From the NCBI GenBank assembly GCA_903933915.1, contig CAIZLW010000082.1, forward strand, positions 29,259-93,258: a DNA stretch of 64,000 nucleotides. The letters run 5' to 3'. The notes below the pieces were generated by a model. The model had not been told where the DNA came from. It saw only the letters and a list, made by a program, of their open reading frames with translations, and ran no database searches. Positions 42,018 to 49,416 of the stretch are shown one piece after another. This DNA comes from an uncultured beta proteobacterium (lineage in GTDB: Bacteria > Pseudomonadota > Gammaproteobacteria > Burkholderiales > SG8-41). Position numbers and translations under genes: made by a program. Position 1 is the stretch's first letter; the number at the start of each line of letters is the position of its first letter.

Positions 42018-43010
42018 ATGAATAAAATCATGAGTCTGACAGTGGCACTGGTGCTGGCGGCGGCGGCGTGCGGGACGGCCGGGGCCCAGGCGACGTGGAA
42101 ACCTGACCGCAATATCGAGATCATTGTCGGCTCCACGCCGGGCACCGGCACCGACCGCACGGCACGACTGATCCAGAAGATCTGGCAGGAGCAGAAGGCG
42201 TTGCCGGTGACGTCGACGGTGGTCAACAAACCGGGTGCGGGCGGCGCGGTCGGCTGGGCCTATATGGGCCCCAAAGCCGGTGATGCGCACGTTCTGCAGG
42301 TGACGTCATACAACATCGTCACCAATCACATTACCGGCCGCAGCACGCTGACTTATACGGATTTCACGCCGATCTCCTTGCTGATCAGCGAATACATCGG
42401 TTTCGCGGTGAAGGCTGATTCGCCCTACAAGACGCTGGCCGATCTGGCGAAGGCGCTGCGCGAGAATCCGGAATCCGTGCCCATCGGCACTTCGAGCAGC
42501 GCGGGCGGCGCCAATCACATTGCCGCAGGCCTGCTGGCCAAGGCCGCAGGCGCTGACGTCAAAAAACTGAAGGTGGTGATTTACGGCGGCGGCGGCGAAG
42601 CGCTGACCGCGACGCTGGGCGGCCATGTGGCGGTCTGGGTCAATTCGGCATCGTCGATTGCCGCGCCGTATGCCGCCGGCACCATCCGGCCGCTGGCAAT
42701 TGCTGCACCGCAGCGTTTGCCGGGTGCGTTGGCCAAGTTGCCGACGACCAGGGAGGCCGGGTTTCCGATGGTGGCGGACAACTGGCGTTTATTGATTGCG
42801 CCCAAGGGCTTAAGCGCGGCGCAGGTGGCGTATTGGGACCATGCTTTCAAGACCCTGACCCAGAGCAAGGAGTGGAACGACGACCTGGCCGCGGCGCAGA
42901 TGTCCAACAGCTACCGCAACAGCGCCGATACGACGAAATACATCGCCGAGGAGTACGGCGACATCAAGGATATCCTCGGCGAACTCGGGCTGGCCAAGGC
43001 AGCGAAGTAA
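42018..43010 (+). CDS. TTT/Bug-family periplasmic solute receptor
   Basis: 330 residues. Signal peptide MNKIMSLTVALVLAAAACGTAGAQA; Bug core IEIIVGSTPGTGTDRTARLIQKIW, VVNKPGAGGAVGWAYMGP and the later GTSSSAGGANHIAAGLLAKAAG loop. A strong GGAGGAGG site precedes the ATG, 17 bp after the GMC stop, so it is co-transcribed. It lacks adjacent TctAB. The ligand is unknown but may be the GMC enzyme's substrate. Confidence 0.92.
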   Translation: MNKIMSLTVALVLAAAACGTAGAQATWKPDRNIEIIVGSTPGTGTDRTARLIQKIWQEQKALPVTSTVVNKPGAGGAVGWAYMGPKAGDAHVLQVTSYNIVTNHITGRSTLTYTDFTPISLLISEYIGFAVKADSPYKTLADLAKALRENPESVPIGTSSSAGGANHIAAGLLAKAAGADVKKLKVVIYGGGGEALTATLGGHVAVWVNSASSIAAPYAAGTIRPLAIAAPQRLPGALAKLPTTREAGFPMVADNWRLLIAPKGLSAAQVAYWDHAFKTLTQSKEWNDDLAAAQMSNSYRNSADTTKYIAEEYGDIKDILGELGLAKAAK

Positions 43011-43104
43011 TCGAATCCAATATATGTAATACCGGGTCCCGGCGTTGCCTGGGAGGCGACAGGGAATTTTTCAGGAATAGCAGCGCAAGCTGCTGTTTTC
43101 GTTT

Positions 43105-43110
43105 AGTATT
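43105..43110 (+). promoter_or_regulatory. Putative -10 of first secreted-peptide unit
   Basis: TAGTAT within TTTCGTTTAGTATT corresponds to TAGAAT (about 43614-43619) in the second unit. The surrounding words are conserved between copies, supporting a promoter; no clear -35 is seen. Confidence 0.4.
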
Positions 43111-43264
43111 CGGCCCACGCGATTGTGTCAGCAGTGGGTATCGTGAGGTGCTTGCAGTGGATCGCAGCGTCCCGGGTGTCAACTAATAAGCTGTCTGCGC
43201 GTTTTTCGGTTCCAGTGGCCTTATCGGTCGCCGTGTTCCAAATTTAATTTTTGAGGATTTTAAA

Positions 43265-43444
43265 ATGACCAAACTGTTCGCCGCCATCATCGCCGCTGCT
43301 TTCGCCACCGTTGCTGTTGCCCCGGCATTCGCGCAAGAAGCCAAGAAAGACGCTCCGAAAGCTGAAGCCAAGAAAGACGCTCCGAAAGCTGAAGCCAAGA
43401 AAGACGCTCCGAAAGCTGAAGCCAAAAAAGAAGACAAGAAGTAA
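43265..43444 (+). CDS. Small secreted Lys/Ala/Pro-rich repeat protein, copy 1 (59 aa)
   Basis: Below the ORF-track cutoff. It encodes MTKLFAAIIAAAFATVAVAPAFAQ as a signal peptide, then three copies of the nonapeptide EAKKDAPKA (a 27-bp DNA repeat) and EAKKEDKK. The mature part of about 36 residues is all charged, Ala and Pro, so intrinsically disordered in the periplasm. It is similar in style to acid-shock (Asr-like) proteins, but I cannot claim homology. Its own promoter-like word, leader and perfect terminator mark it as a single-gene unit. Paralog of the gene 512 bp downstream. Confidence 0.85.
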   Translation: MTKLFAAIIAAAFATVAVAPAFAQEAKKDAPKAEAKKDAPKAEAKKDAPKAEAKKEDKK

Positions 43445-43461
43445 TCTTCTTTCGCTTCATG

Positions 43462-43489
43462 AAGGCAGGGCTTATGCCCTGCCTTTTTT
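43462..43489 (+). terminator. Rho-independent terminator after secreted-peptide copy 1
   Basis: AAGGCAGGGC and GCCCTGCCTT form a perfect 10-bp stem with a TTAT loop, followed by Ts; the same hairpin follows copy 2. Confidence 0.95.
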
Positions 43490-43776
43490 ATTGCCATTGC
43501 CTGTTTTATCGCAATCAAGGCTCTGTTGAGCTGCAGCCCCGGGATTGCGGCCTGCGGGCGCCGTCGGATGGCTGACGATTTGCTGAATATCCGCACAAGC
43601 TGCTGATTTCGTTTAGAATTCGTGGCGGCAAACCAGCCGATAACTCGGGGGCCGGCAAACGCTGAACCGGCGTTGTAAGCCAAGTGTCAACGAGCAGGGC
43701 TGTTTGCGCGTTTTAAGCTTCCAGTGACTGCAATCCAGTCGCGGAATTCCAAACTTAATCTTTGTGGAGATTTAAA

Positions 43777-43965
43777 ATGACCAAAATTTTCGCCGCTATT
43801 ATCGCTGCCGCTTTCGCCGCTGTTAGCTTTGGTGCCATCGCCGCCAAGCACGAAGATGGCATGAAGAAAGATGCTCCGAAAGCTGAAGCCAAGAAAGACG
43901 CTCCGAAAGCTGAAGCCAAGAAAGACGCTCCGAAAGCTGAAGCCAAAAAAGACGACAAGAAGTAA
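43777..43965 (+). CDS. Small secreted Lys/Ala/Pro-rich repeat protein, copy 2 (62 aa)
   Basis: Paralog of the previous gene: signal peptide MTKIFAAIIAAAFAAVSFGAIA, then AKHEDGM and three DAPKAEAKK units ending DDKK. The signal peptide and first mature residues have diverged while the repeats and terminator stay nearly identical, which suggests gene conversion in the 3' part. The ORF track starts five codons early; the ATG at 43777 aligns with copy 1 and follows GGAGA. Its function is unknown; it is presumably highly expressed given the strong independent terminator. Confidence 0.85.
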   Translation: MTKIFAAIIAAAFAAVSFGAIAAKHEDGMKKDAPKAEAKKDAPKAEAKKDAPKAEAKKDDKK

Positions 43966-43982
43966 TCTTCTTTCGCTTCATG

Positions 43983-44009
43983 AAGGCAGGGCTTATGCCC
44001 TGCCTTTTT
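43983..44009 (+). terminator. Rho-independent terminator after secreted-peptide copy 2
   Basis: It has the same AAGGCAGGGC-TTAT-GCCCTGCCTT hairpin and T-run as copy 1. It lies 19 bp upstream of the next gene's ATG, so that gene needs its own promoter or read-through. Confidence 0.95.
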
Positions 44010-44027
44010 CATTTCCGAATCCGGTTT

Positions 44028-45215
44028 ATGCAATTCATCTTATTGGTACGGGTGCTGGGCGTTGCCCTGCTGCTGGGCAGCGGGCTCAGTGCCGCAGAAC
44101 CCTTCCGCCCGACGGATGCCGCGATGGTGCTCGAGCGTCTGCCGATGAACCGGGGCGACGAGCGCGCACGGAGTTTGGCCGCAGATCGCGCCCGGCTGGC
44201 TGCCGCGCCGCGTGATCCCGCGCTGGCGATGAAAGTGGCGAGCGCCTATTACGCGTTCGCCGGCGCCGAAGGCGATCCGCGATATATCGGGTATGCCGAA
44301 GCAGCGATGGCGCCGTGGGCTGCCGACCTGGATGCGCCTGTCGACATTCTCTATATGCGCGGCAAGTTGCTGCAATGGCGCCATGAATACGCGCCGGCGC
44401 TGGAACTGTTCGCCAAAGTCCTGCAGCGCGAACCGGGCCACTACGACACGCTGAGCGGCCGTTCCGCAGTGCTGACCGTGCTTGCCGACTATGCCGCTGC
44501 GCGGCGCGACTGCGAATCCATGCGCGCGCGCGAAAAAGAACTCTATTGGGCGAGCTGCCTGGCCTATATCGACGGCCAGACCGGGCAGGCGGCGCAAGCG
44601 GAGCGCCGGCTTGCCGATCTGCTGGCGCGCCACGCCGGCAGCAGTCCCGAAGGACAGTTGTGGCTGCTGACGCGGCTGGCCGATCTGGCGACGCGCCTGG
44701 GGCGCACGGCGGATGCCGAACGCTATTACCGCCGCGCGCTGGCACTGAACATCACCAGCCAGTATTTGTTGTCGAATTACGGCGATTTCCTGATTGATCA
44801 GGGCCGCCATGCCGAAGCCGTGGCATTGCTGCGTGACTGGGGACGTTCCGACGTGCTGCTGCTGCGGCTGACGCTGGCGGCGCAGGCGCTGAATATTGCG
44901 GAATTCAAGACCTACGCGCAGATGCTGCGCGAACGATTTGCTGCCGCCGCGATGCGCGGCGACACGCTGCACCGCCAGGAAGAGTCACGCTTCCAGTTGT
45001 CGGTTGAACGCAACAACACCCGCGCGCTGGAACTGGCGGTGGCGAACTGGGCGATCCAGCGCGAACCCTATGACGCACGCATCCTGCTCGAAGCTGCGGT
45101 GGCAGCCGGTCGTCGCGATGCAGCGCAGCCGGTGCTCGACTGGCTGGCGCAATCGAGGCATGAAGATCCGCAGCTCGCGGTATTGGCGCAGAAGCTGGTC
45201 GGAGGCAAGCCGTGA
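44028..45215 (+). CDS. Secreted TPR-repeat protein
   Basis: About 395 residues. Signal peptide MQFILLVRVLGVALLLGSGLSAAE; TPR-like helical hairpins follow, for example DILYMRGKLLQWRHEYAPALELFAKVLQREPGHYDTL and WLLTRLADLATRLGRTADAERYYRRALALN. It is probably a periplasmic protein-interaction scaffold. The stop overlaps the GTG of the HupE/UreJ-like gene with a GGAGG site in the last codons, so the two are coupled and may work together. The ORF track begins within the terminator; I use the ATG at 44028. Confidence 0.85.
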   Translation: MQFILLVRVLGVALLLGSGLSAAEPFRPTDAAMVLERLPMNRGDERARSLAADRARLAAAPRDPALAMKVASAYYAFAGAEGDPRYIGYAEAAMAPWAADLDAPVDILYMRGKLLQWRHEYAPALELFAKVLQREPGHYDTLSGRSAVLTVLADYAAARRDCESMRAREKELYWASCLAYIDGQTGQAAQAERRLADLLARHAGSSPEGQLWLLTRLADLATRLGRTADAERYYRRALALNITSQYLLSNYGDFLIDQGRHAEAVALLRDWGRSDVLLLRLTLAAQALNIAEFKTYAQMLRERFAAAAMRGDTLHRQEESRFQLSVERNNTRALELAVANWAIQREPYDARILLEAAVAAGRRDAAQPVLDWLAQSRHEDPQLAVLAQKLVGGKP

Positions 45216-46330
45216 AACGGCTGCTGGTGGCGCTGCTGCTGGTGATGGCCAGTGCGGCTGCGCAGGCGCACAAACCCAGTGACAGTTATCTGAGTTTCAA
45301 ATCGGAACCCGGCCATGTCACCGGGCAGTGGGATATCGCGCTGCGCGATCTTGAATACGCCATTGGTCTGGATGCCGACGGCAACGGTGAAATCACCTGG
45401 GGTGAACTGTCGGCGCGGCACCAGGATCTGGCGTCGTATGCGCTGGCGCGGCTGCAGGTATCGGCAGGCGACGCAGCGTGCGTGCTGCAGGCGACCGACC
45501 ATCTGGTCGACCGGCACAGCGACGGTGCCTATGCGGTGATCCGCTTCAGCGGCGATTGCGCGGCGGCCGGTACACTGAAAATCCGTTATGGCCTGTTCTT
45601 CGAGCTCGATCCGACGCACCGCGGCCTGGTGCGCATCGAAGCGGGCGGCGTGACGCAGACCGCGGTGTTCGGGCCGGAACGCGCGGAGCAGACTTTTAAT
45701 CTGGCGGCGCCGTCGTTGCTGGCGCAGATCACCGCTTATGTGCGCGAAGGCGTGTGGCATATCTGGATCGGTTTCGACCATGTGCTGTTCCTGTTGTCGT
45801 TGCTGTTGCCCGCGGTGTTCCTGCGCGAGGGCGGACGCTGGGTGCCGGCGCAGCGTTTCAAGCCGGTGTTCTGGGATGTGCTGAGGGTGGTGACGGCCTT
45901 TACGGTCGCGCATTCGATCACGTTGAGCCTCGCCGCGCTGGAGATCATTGCGCTGCCGTCACGGCTGGTGGAGTCGGTGATTGCTGCGTCGGTGGTATTC
46001 GCAGCATTGAACAACCTGTATCCGCTGGTCAATGAGCGGCGCTGGCTGATGGCCTTTGTCTTCGGCCTGATTCACGGTTTCGGTTTTGCGTCGGTGTTGA
46101 CCGACCTCGGGTTGCCGCGCGATGCGCTGGTGTCGTCGCTGTTCGGCTTCAATGTCGGTGTCGAACTGGGGCAGCTGACCATCGTTGCGGTGTTCCTGCC
46201 GCTGGCTTTTGCGATGCGCGGGACGCGCTTTTATTCGCGCGTGGTGTTTGCCGGCGGCTCGGTTCTCGTCGCGATCCTCGCAGCAATCTGGCTGGCGGAA
46301 CGCGCGCTGGACATCAAACTGTTGTCGTAA
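45212..46330 (+). CDS. HupE/UreJ-family membrane protein with periplasmic EF-hand loop
   Basis: 372 residues. A signal peptide ends at AQAHKPSDSYL, a periplasmic domain of about 170 residues follows, then seven or so helices with the HupE/UreJ-like GVWHIWIGFDHVLFLLSLLLP and FGLIHGFGFASVLTDLGLP (His-rich, possible metal ligands). The periplasmic part contains LDADGNGEITWGEL, a canonical 12-residue EF-hand loop with D, D, N, E, T and E at positions 1, 3, 5, 7, 9 and 12. HupE and UreJ are linked to nickel or cobalt uptake; this long subfamily is uncharacterised. GTG start after GGAGG. Confidence 0.85.
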   Translation: MKRLLVALLLVMASAAAQAHKPSDSYLSFKSEPGHVTGQWDIALRDLEYAIGLDADGNGEITWGELSARHQDLASYALARLQVSAGDAACVLQATDHLVDRHSDGAYAVIRFSGDCAAAGTLKIRYGLFFELDPTHRGLVRIEAGGVTQTAVFGPERAEQTFNLAAPSLLAQITAYVREGVWHIWIGFDHVLFLLSLLLPAVFLREGGRWVPAQRFKPVFWDVLRVVTAFTVAHSITLSLAALEIIALPSRLVESVIAASVVFAALNNLYPLVNERRWLMAFVFGLIHGFGFASVLTDLGLPRDALVSSLFGFNVGVELGQLTIVAVFLPLAFAMRGTRFYSRVVFAGGSVLVAILAAIWLAERALDIKLLS

Positions 46331-46346
46331 CCGGCGGTAGGCCGAA

Positions 46347-46691
46347 TCAGTCGTGCCTGTCCCGACTGTCCTGCGGGGCTTGCGCCCGTTCGTTCATGCT
46401 GTAGTCGCGGATCACGCCCGCGACCCGCAGCCGGTAATCGCGAAAAACGCCGTCGCGACCGAGTGCCTGCGCATTGCGGTGCTTCTCCAGTTGACGCCAG
46501 CGTTCGACCGCAGCTTCATCCCTGAATACCGACAGCGACAGCAGTTTGCCCGGCTCGCTGAGGCTTTCGAAGCGTTCGATGGAAATGAAGCCGTCAATCT
46601 TTTCCAGCAACGGCCGCAGCCCGGCGGCGAGATCCAGGTATTCCTGCTTGCGGCCGGGTGCGGGCCACACTTCAAAGATGACCGCAATCAC
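46347..46691 (-). CDS. Antibiotic-biosynthesis-monooxygenase (ABM)-domain protein
   Basis: About 114 residues beginning at a GTG (VIAVIFEVWPAPGRKQEYLDLAAGLRPLLEKIDGFISIERF), followed by KLLSLSVFRDEAAVERWRQLEKHRNAQALG, a typical ABM ferredoxin-like fold. A GGAAA site precedes the start. The longer ORF in the track overlaps the SDR gene and is not credible. ABM proteins are small heme- or cofactor-free oxygenases or have unknown roles. It lies 14 bp downstream of the SDR gene and closes the hpnC-hpnD-SDR-ABM strand. Confidence 0.8.
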   Translation of the reverse strand: MIAVIFEVWPAPGRKQEYLDLAAGLRPLLEKIDGFISIERFESLSEPGKLLSLSVFRDEAAVERWRQLEKHRNAQALGRDGVFRDYRLRVAGVIRDYSMNERAQAPQDSRDRHD

Positions 46692-46705
46692 GGGCGATGT
46701 TTCCG

Positions 46706-47461
46706 TTAGAACGCGAAGCGGCGCATGCCGCCGTCGACCGGAATCACCGTGCCGGTGACGTAGCTGCCGCGCGAGGAGGCGAGGAACACCGCCATCGCGG
46801 CGATTTCTTCGGGCTCGCCGTAACGGCCGAGCGGAATCTCGTTCTGTTCCTCGTGAGCGCGGAACTCGGGGGAATATTTGCGGCGGATCTGTTCGCTCAT
46901 GATGCGTCCCGGCGCCAGGCAGTTCACGGTAATGCCGTGTTTGCCGACGGTGCGCGACAGGCCCTTGGACCAGCCGTGGATGGCGGCTTTGGCCGGTGTC
47001 GCGGCGAGCAGGGCATCGGGTTCGGATTTGCCGGAGAGGTTGATGATGCGGCCCCATTGGTTGCTGATCATGTCCGGCAGCACGGCGTGGGTGAGTTGAC
47101 GCACGCGGACGAAATTCAGCGTCATCACGCTGTTCCATTCTTCTTCGGGCGCGTCGATGGGGATCGCCGGGCGACTGCCGCCGGCGCTGTTGACGAGGAT
47201 GTCGACGTGGCCCAATGCGGCGCGCGCGGCGTCGGCGAGTTTCTGCGGCGCGCCGTCCTGCATGATGTCGACCTCGACGATAGCCGGGGCAATGCCGCCG
47301 GCTGCGGTGATTTCTTTCGCCAGATCATCCAGCAGGTTTTTGCGGCGTGCGGCGATGCACAGCTTGACGCCCTCGGCGGCGAGCATTTTGGCGATGCAGC
47401 GGCCGATGCCCTGGCTGGCGCCGGTGACGAGTGCGGTTTTGCCCTTCAGTTGCAGGTCCAT
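46706..47461 (-). CDS. SDR-family oxidoreductase lacking the catalytic Tyr
   Basis: 251 residues. The NAD(P) site GKTALVTGASQGIGRCIAKMLAAEG and VNSAGG are intact, and the C-terminus ends SYVTGTVIPVDGGM. In the active-site segment the pattern is SGKSEP...AATPAKAAIHGWSKGL: the Lys is present but the position four before it, normally Tyr, is Ala. A Ser is retained upstream. It may be catalytically unusual or inactive. It lies 16 bp after hpnD on the same strand, so it may act on a hopanoid-pathway or unrelated substrate. Confidence 0.88.
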   Translation of the reverse strand: MDLQLKGKTALVTGASQGIGRCIAKMLAAEGVKLCIAARRKNLLDDLAKEITAAGGIAPAIVEVDIMQDGAPQKLADAARAALGHVDILVNSAGGSRPAIPIDAPEEEWNSVMTLNFVRVRQLTHAVLPDMISNQWGRIINLSGKSEPDALLAATPAKAAIHGWSKGLSRTVGKHGITVNCLAPGRIMSEQIRRKYSPEFRAHEEQNEIPLGRYGEPEEIAAMAVFLASSRGSYVTGTVIPVDGGMRRFAF

Positions 47462-47477
47462 TGAACGTATTCCTCTG

Positions 47478-48326
47478 TTATCCCTTGATCCAGGTCTTGC
47501 ACGCGATCCACAGCTTGCGCAGCGGCGTCAGCGACGTGCGGTGCGTCAGCACGCGACAGCCGTCGACGCGGATTTCGTCGAGTAGTGTGCGGTAGATGGC
47601 AGCCATGATGATGCCCGGCAGTTGCGGTTTGCGTTCGGCGGCAGGCAGTTTGGCAAATGCCGCCTCATACGTGCCGAGTGCGCGTTCGACCTGCCGCAAC
47701 ATGAGTTGACGGAAGGCCTCGCTTGCCTGGGCATTCGCACTGACGTGGACGATCTGCGAGGCTTCGATGCCGGCTGCGGCGAGTTCGTCCAGCGGCAGGT
47801 AGACGCGGTTGCGCCGCGCATCCTCGCCGACGTCGCGGATGATATTGGTCAGCTGGAATGCGAGGCCGAGTTCAGCGGCGTAGTCCAGCGTGCGCTCGTC
47901 GCTATAGCCGAAAATGCGCGCCGACATCAGGCCGACCACGCCGGCGACACGATGGCAGTACAGCTTCAGCGTGTCGAAATCCGGGTAGCGGTTGTAGTCG
48001 AGGTCCATCGCCATGCCGTCGATGACGGTCATCAGCAGGTCTTCGGTAATGCCGTAGGCGTGCACGACATCGGCCAGTGCGCGCGCGACCGGGTGCTGGG
48101 CCTTGCCGGTGTAAATTCGTGCGACTTCCTCGCGCCACCACACGAGCTTGGTGCGGGCAACGCCGGGATCGGTGCATTCATCGACGATGTCATCGACTTC
48201 GCGGCAGTAGGCATACAGCGCGGTGATCGCGCGGCGGCGTTCCTTCGGCAGGAACAGGAAGCTGTAATAAAAGCTCGAGCCGCTTGCGGTGGTCTTGTCC
48301 TGGCAGTACTGATGGGGATCAATCAT
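47478..48326 (-). CDS. hpnD: Presqualene diphosphate synthase HpnD
   Basis: 282 residues of the squalene/phytoene synthase fold. The first Asp-rich motif is in YAYCREVDDIVDECTD and the second in FQLTNIIRDVGEDARRNRVYLP; the flanking SFYYSFLFLPKERRRAI is typical. It condenses two farnesyl diphosphates to presqualene diphosphate for hopanoid synthesis. Its start overlaps the stop of hpnC. HpnE, the last step to squalene, is encoded about 11 kb away. Confidence 0.93.
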   Translation of the reverse strand: MIDPHQYCQDKTTASGSSFYYSFLFLPKERRRAITALYAYCREVDDIVDECTDPGVARTKLVWWREEVARIYTGKAQHPVARALADVVHAYGITEDLLMTVIDGMAMDLDYNRYPDFDTLKLYCHRVAGVVGLMSARIFGYSDERTLDYAAELGLAFQLTNIIRDVGEDARRNRVYLPLDELAAAGIEASQIVHVSANAQASEAFRQLMLRQVERALGTYEAAFAKLPAAERKPQLPGIIMAAIYRTLLDEIRVDGCRVLTHRTSLTPLRKLWIACKTWIKG

Positions 48327-49156
48327 GACATCAGCGAGCGGAACAGCATCAGCGCCCAGTCGGGTTTGGTCAGGACGGGGCGGTGGCGGAACACGTCGCC
48401 GTGCACCGCAGTGATTTTTTCGAGGATGCGGTCGCCGCCGGCAATGATCATGCGCATTTCGAGGCCGATGCGGCCCTTCAGCACCCGGCCCAGGGGCAGG
48501 CCGGTGTATAGCAGTTCGCGTGTGCGCCGCACTTCGAAGTTCATCAGGTCCTGCCAGTTGCCGCCGGTATCGCCGGCTGCGATCTGTGCTTCGGTAACGC
48601 CGTGGCGCCGCATGTCGTTTTGCGGGAAATAGACACGGTCTTTTTGCCAGTCGATGGCCACGTCCTGCCAGAAGTTGATCAACTGCAGGCTGGTGCAGAT
48701 GGCATCGGAGTATTGCAGATTCTGTTCAGTTGCGGTGTCGTAGAGGTGCAGCAGCAGGCGGCCGACCGGGTTGGCCGAGCAACGGCAGTAGTCGAGTACG
48801 CCGGCGTAATCCGCATAGCGTTTTGTAGTGACGTCTTGGGCAAACGCCGACAGCAGGTCGTGGAACAACTGGATCGGCATGCCGTGTTCACGGATGACGT
48901 CGGCGAGGTCGGCGAACCACGGGATGCCCGGCGGCTCGTTGTGTTCGATGCGCTGCAGTTCGCGGGTGAAGGTCGCCAGTCGGGCCAGGCGCTCGGCGTC
49001 CGGCAGGTCGCCTTCGTCGGCGAAGTCGTCGGATTCGCGGGCAAAACGATAAATCAGGGCGACCGGACGCCGCAGCCGGGCTGGCAGCAAAACCGACGCA
49101 ACCGGGAAATTTTCGTAATGGTCGACGGCCACGGGATGCGGAAAAGGGAGTTCCAT
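48323..49156 (-). CDS. hpnC: Hydroxysqualene synthase HpnC
   Basis: About 277 residues. Asp-rich motif one is RFARESDDFADEGD and two is LINFWQDVAIDWQKDRVYFPQND; NFPVASVLLPARLRRPVALIYRF opens the fold. It converts presqualene diphosphate to hydroxysqualene. Order hpnC then hpnD with overlapping stop and start is conserved. The ORF track begins at TTG (49159); the ATG at 49156 is the better start. Divergent from the tRNA-Leu/tig region. Confidence 0.93.
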   Translation of the reverse strand: MELPFPHPVAVDHYENFPVASVLLPARLRRPVALIYRFARESDDFADEGDLPDAERLARLATFTRELQRIEHNEPPGIPWFADLADVIREHGMPIQLFHDLLSAFAQDVTTKRYADYAGVLDYCRCSANPVGRLLLHLYDTATEQNLQYSDAICTSLQLINFWQDVAIDWQKDRVYFPQNDMRRHGVTEAQIAAGDTGGNWQDLMNFEVRRTRELLYTGLPLGRVLKGRIGLEMRMIIAGGDRILEKITAVHGDVFRHRPVLTKPDWALMLFRSLMS

Positions 49157-49297
49157 CAAGGGCTTGGCTTATTTTTCGGGTGCAGACGCCAGCCTGGGGC
49201 CTAGCTCGGTAGCAATTATATTACAATCAAAGGGTTGCAAAAGACGCCGGTGCCGGCAAATACAGCTGTTGGCGGGCCCGGCTGCCGTTGTTGCAGC

Positions 49298-49382
49298 GCG
49301 AAAGTGGCGAAATTGGTAGACGCACCAGATTTAGGTTCTGGCGCCGAAAGGCGTGTGGGTTCGAGTCCCTCCTTTCGCACCA
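49298..49382 (+). tRNA. tRNA-Leu (anticodon UAG)
   Basis: An 85-nt cloverleaf with 5' GCGAAAG pairing with 3' CTTTCGC, anticodon stem CCAGA/TCTGG around TTTAGGT (anticodon TAG), long variable arm, TTCGAGTCC T-loop and encoded CCA. It lies 34 bp upstream of tig. Confidence 0.97.
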
Positions 49383-49416
49383 GGGCGCTACGGATTAACT
49401 CAACAGGGAATTTTCG

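Larger units (their letters stand above)
43081..44010 (+). repeat. Tandem duplication of a leader-gene-terminator unit (period 512 bp)
   Basis: Two units of about 400 bp each hold the same parts in order: CAAGCTGCTG-(A/T)TTTCGTTTAG(A/T)ATTC, a leader of about 150 bp with islands GTGTCAAC, TGCGCGTTTT and TTCCAGTG, a small secreted-protein gene, and an almost identical terminator. The ATGs are 512 bp apart and the distance from the CAAGCTGCTG word to the ATG is nearly the same (179 and 181 bp). The leaders have diverged except for these islands. Confidence 0.85.

Noticed and set aside
43450-44010. CRISPR-like look of repeated 27-bp units
   Set aside because: Units are contiguous coding repeats without spacers and translate to EAKKDAPKA.
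43183-44033. Minus-strand ORFs with FLASAFGAS repeats
   Set aside because: They are the reverse reading of the 27-bp repeats in the secreted-peptide genes.
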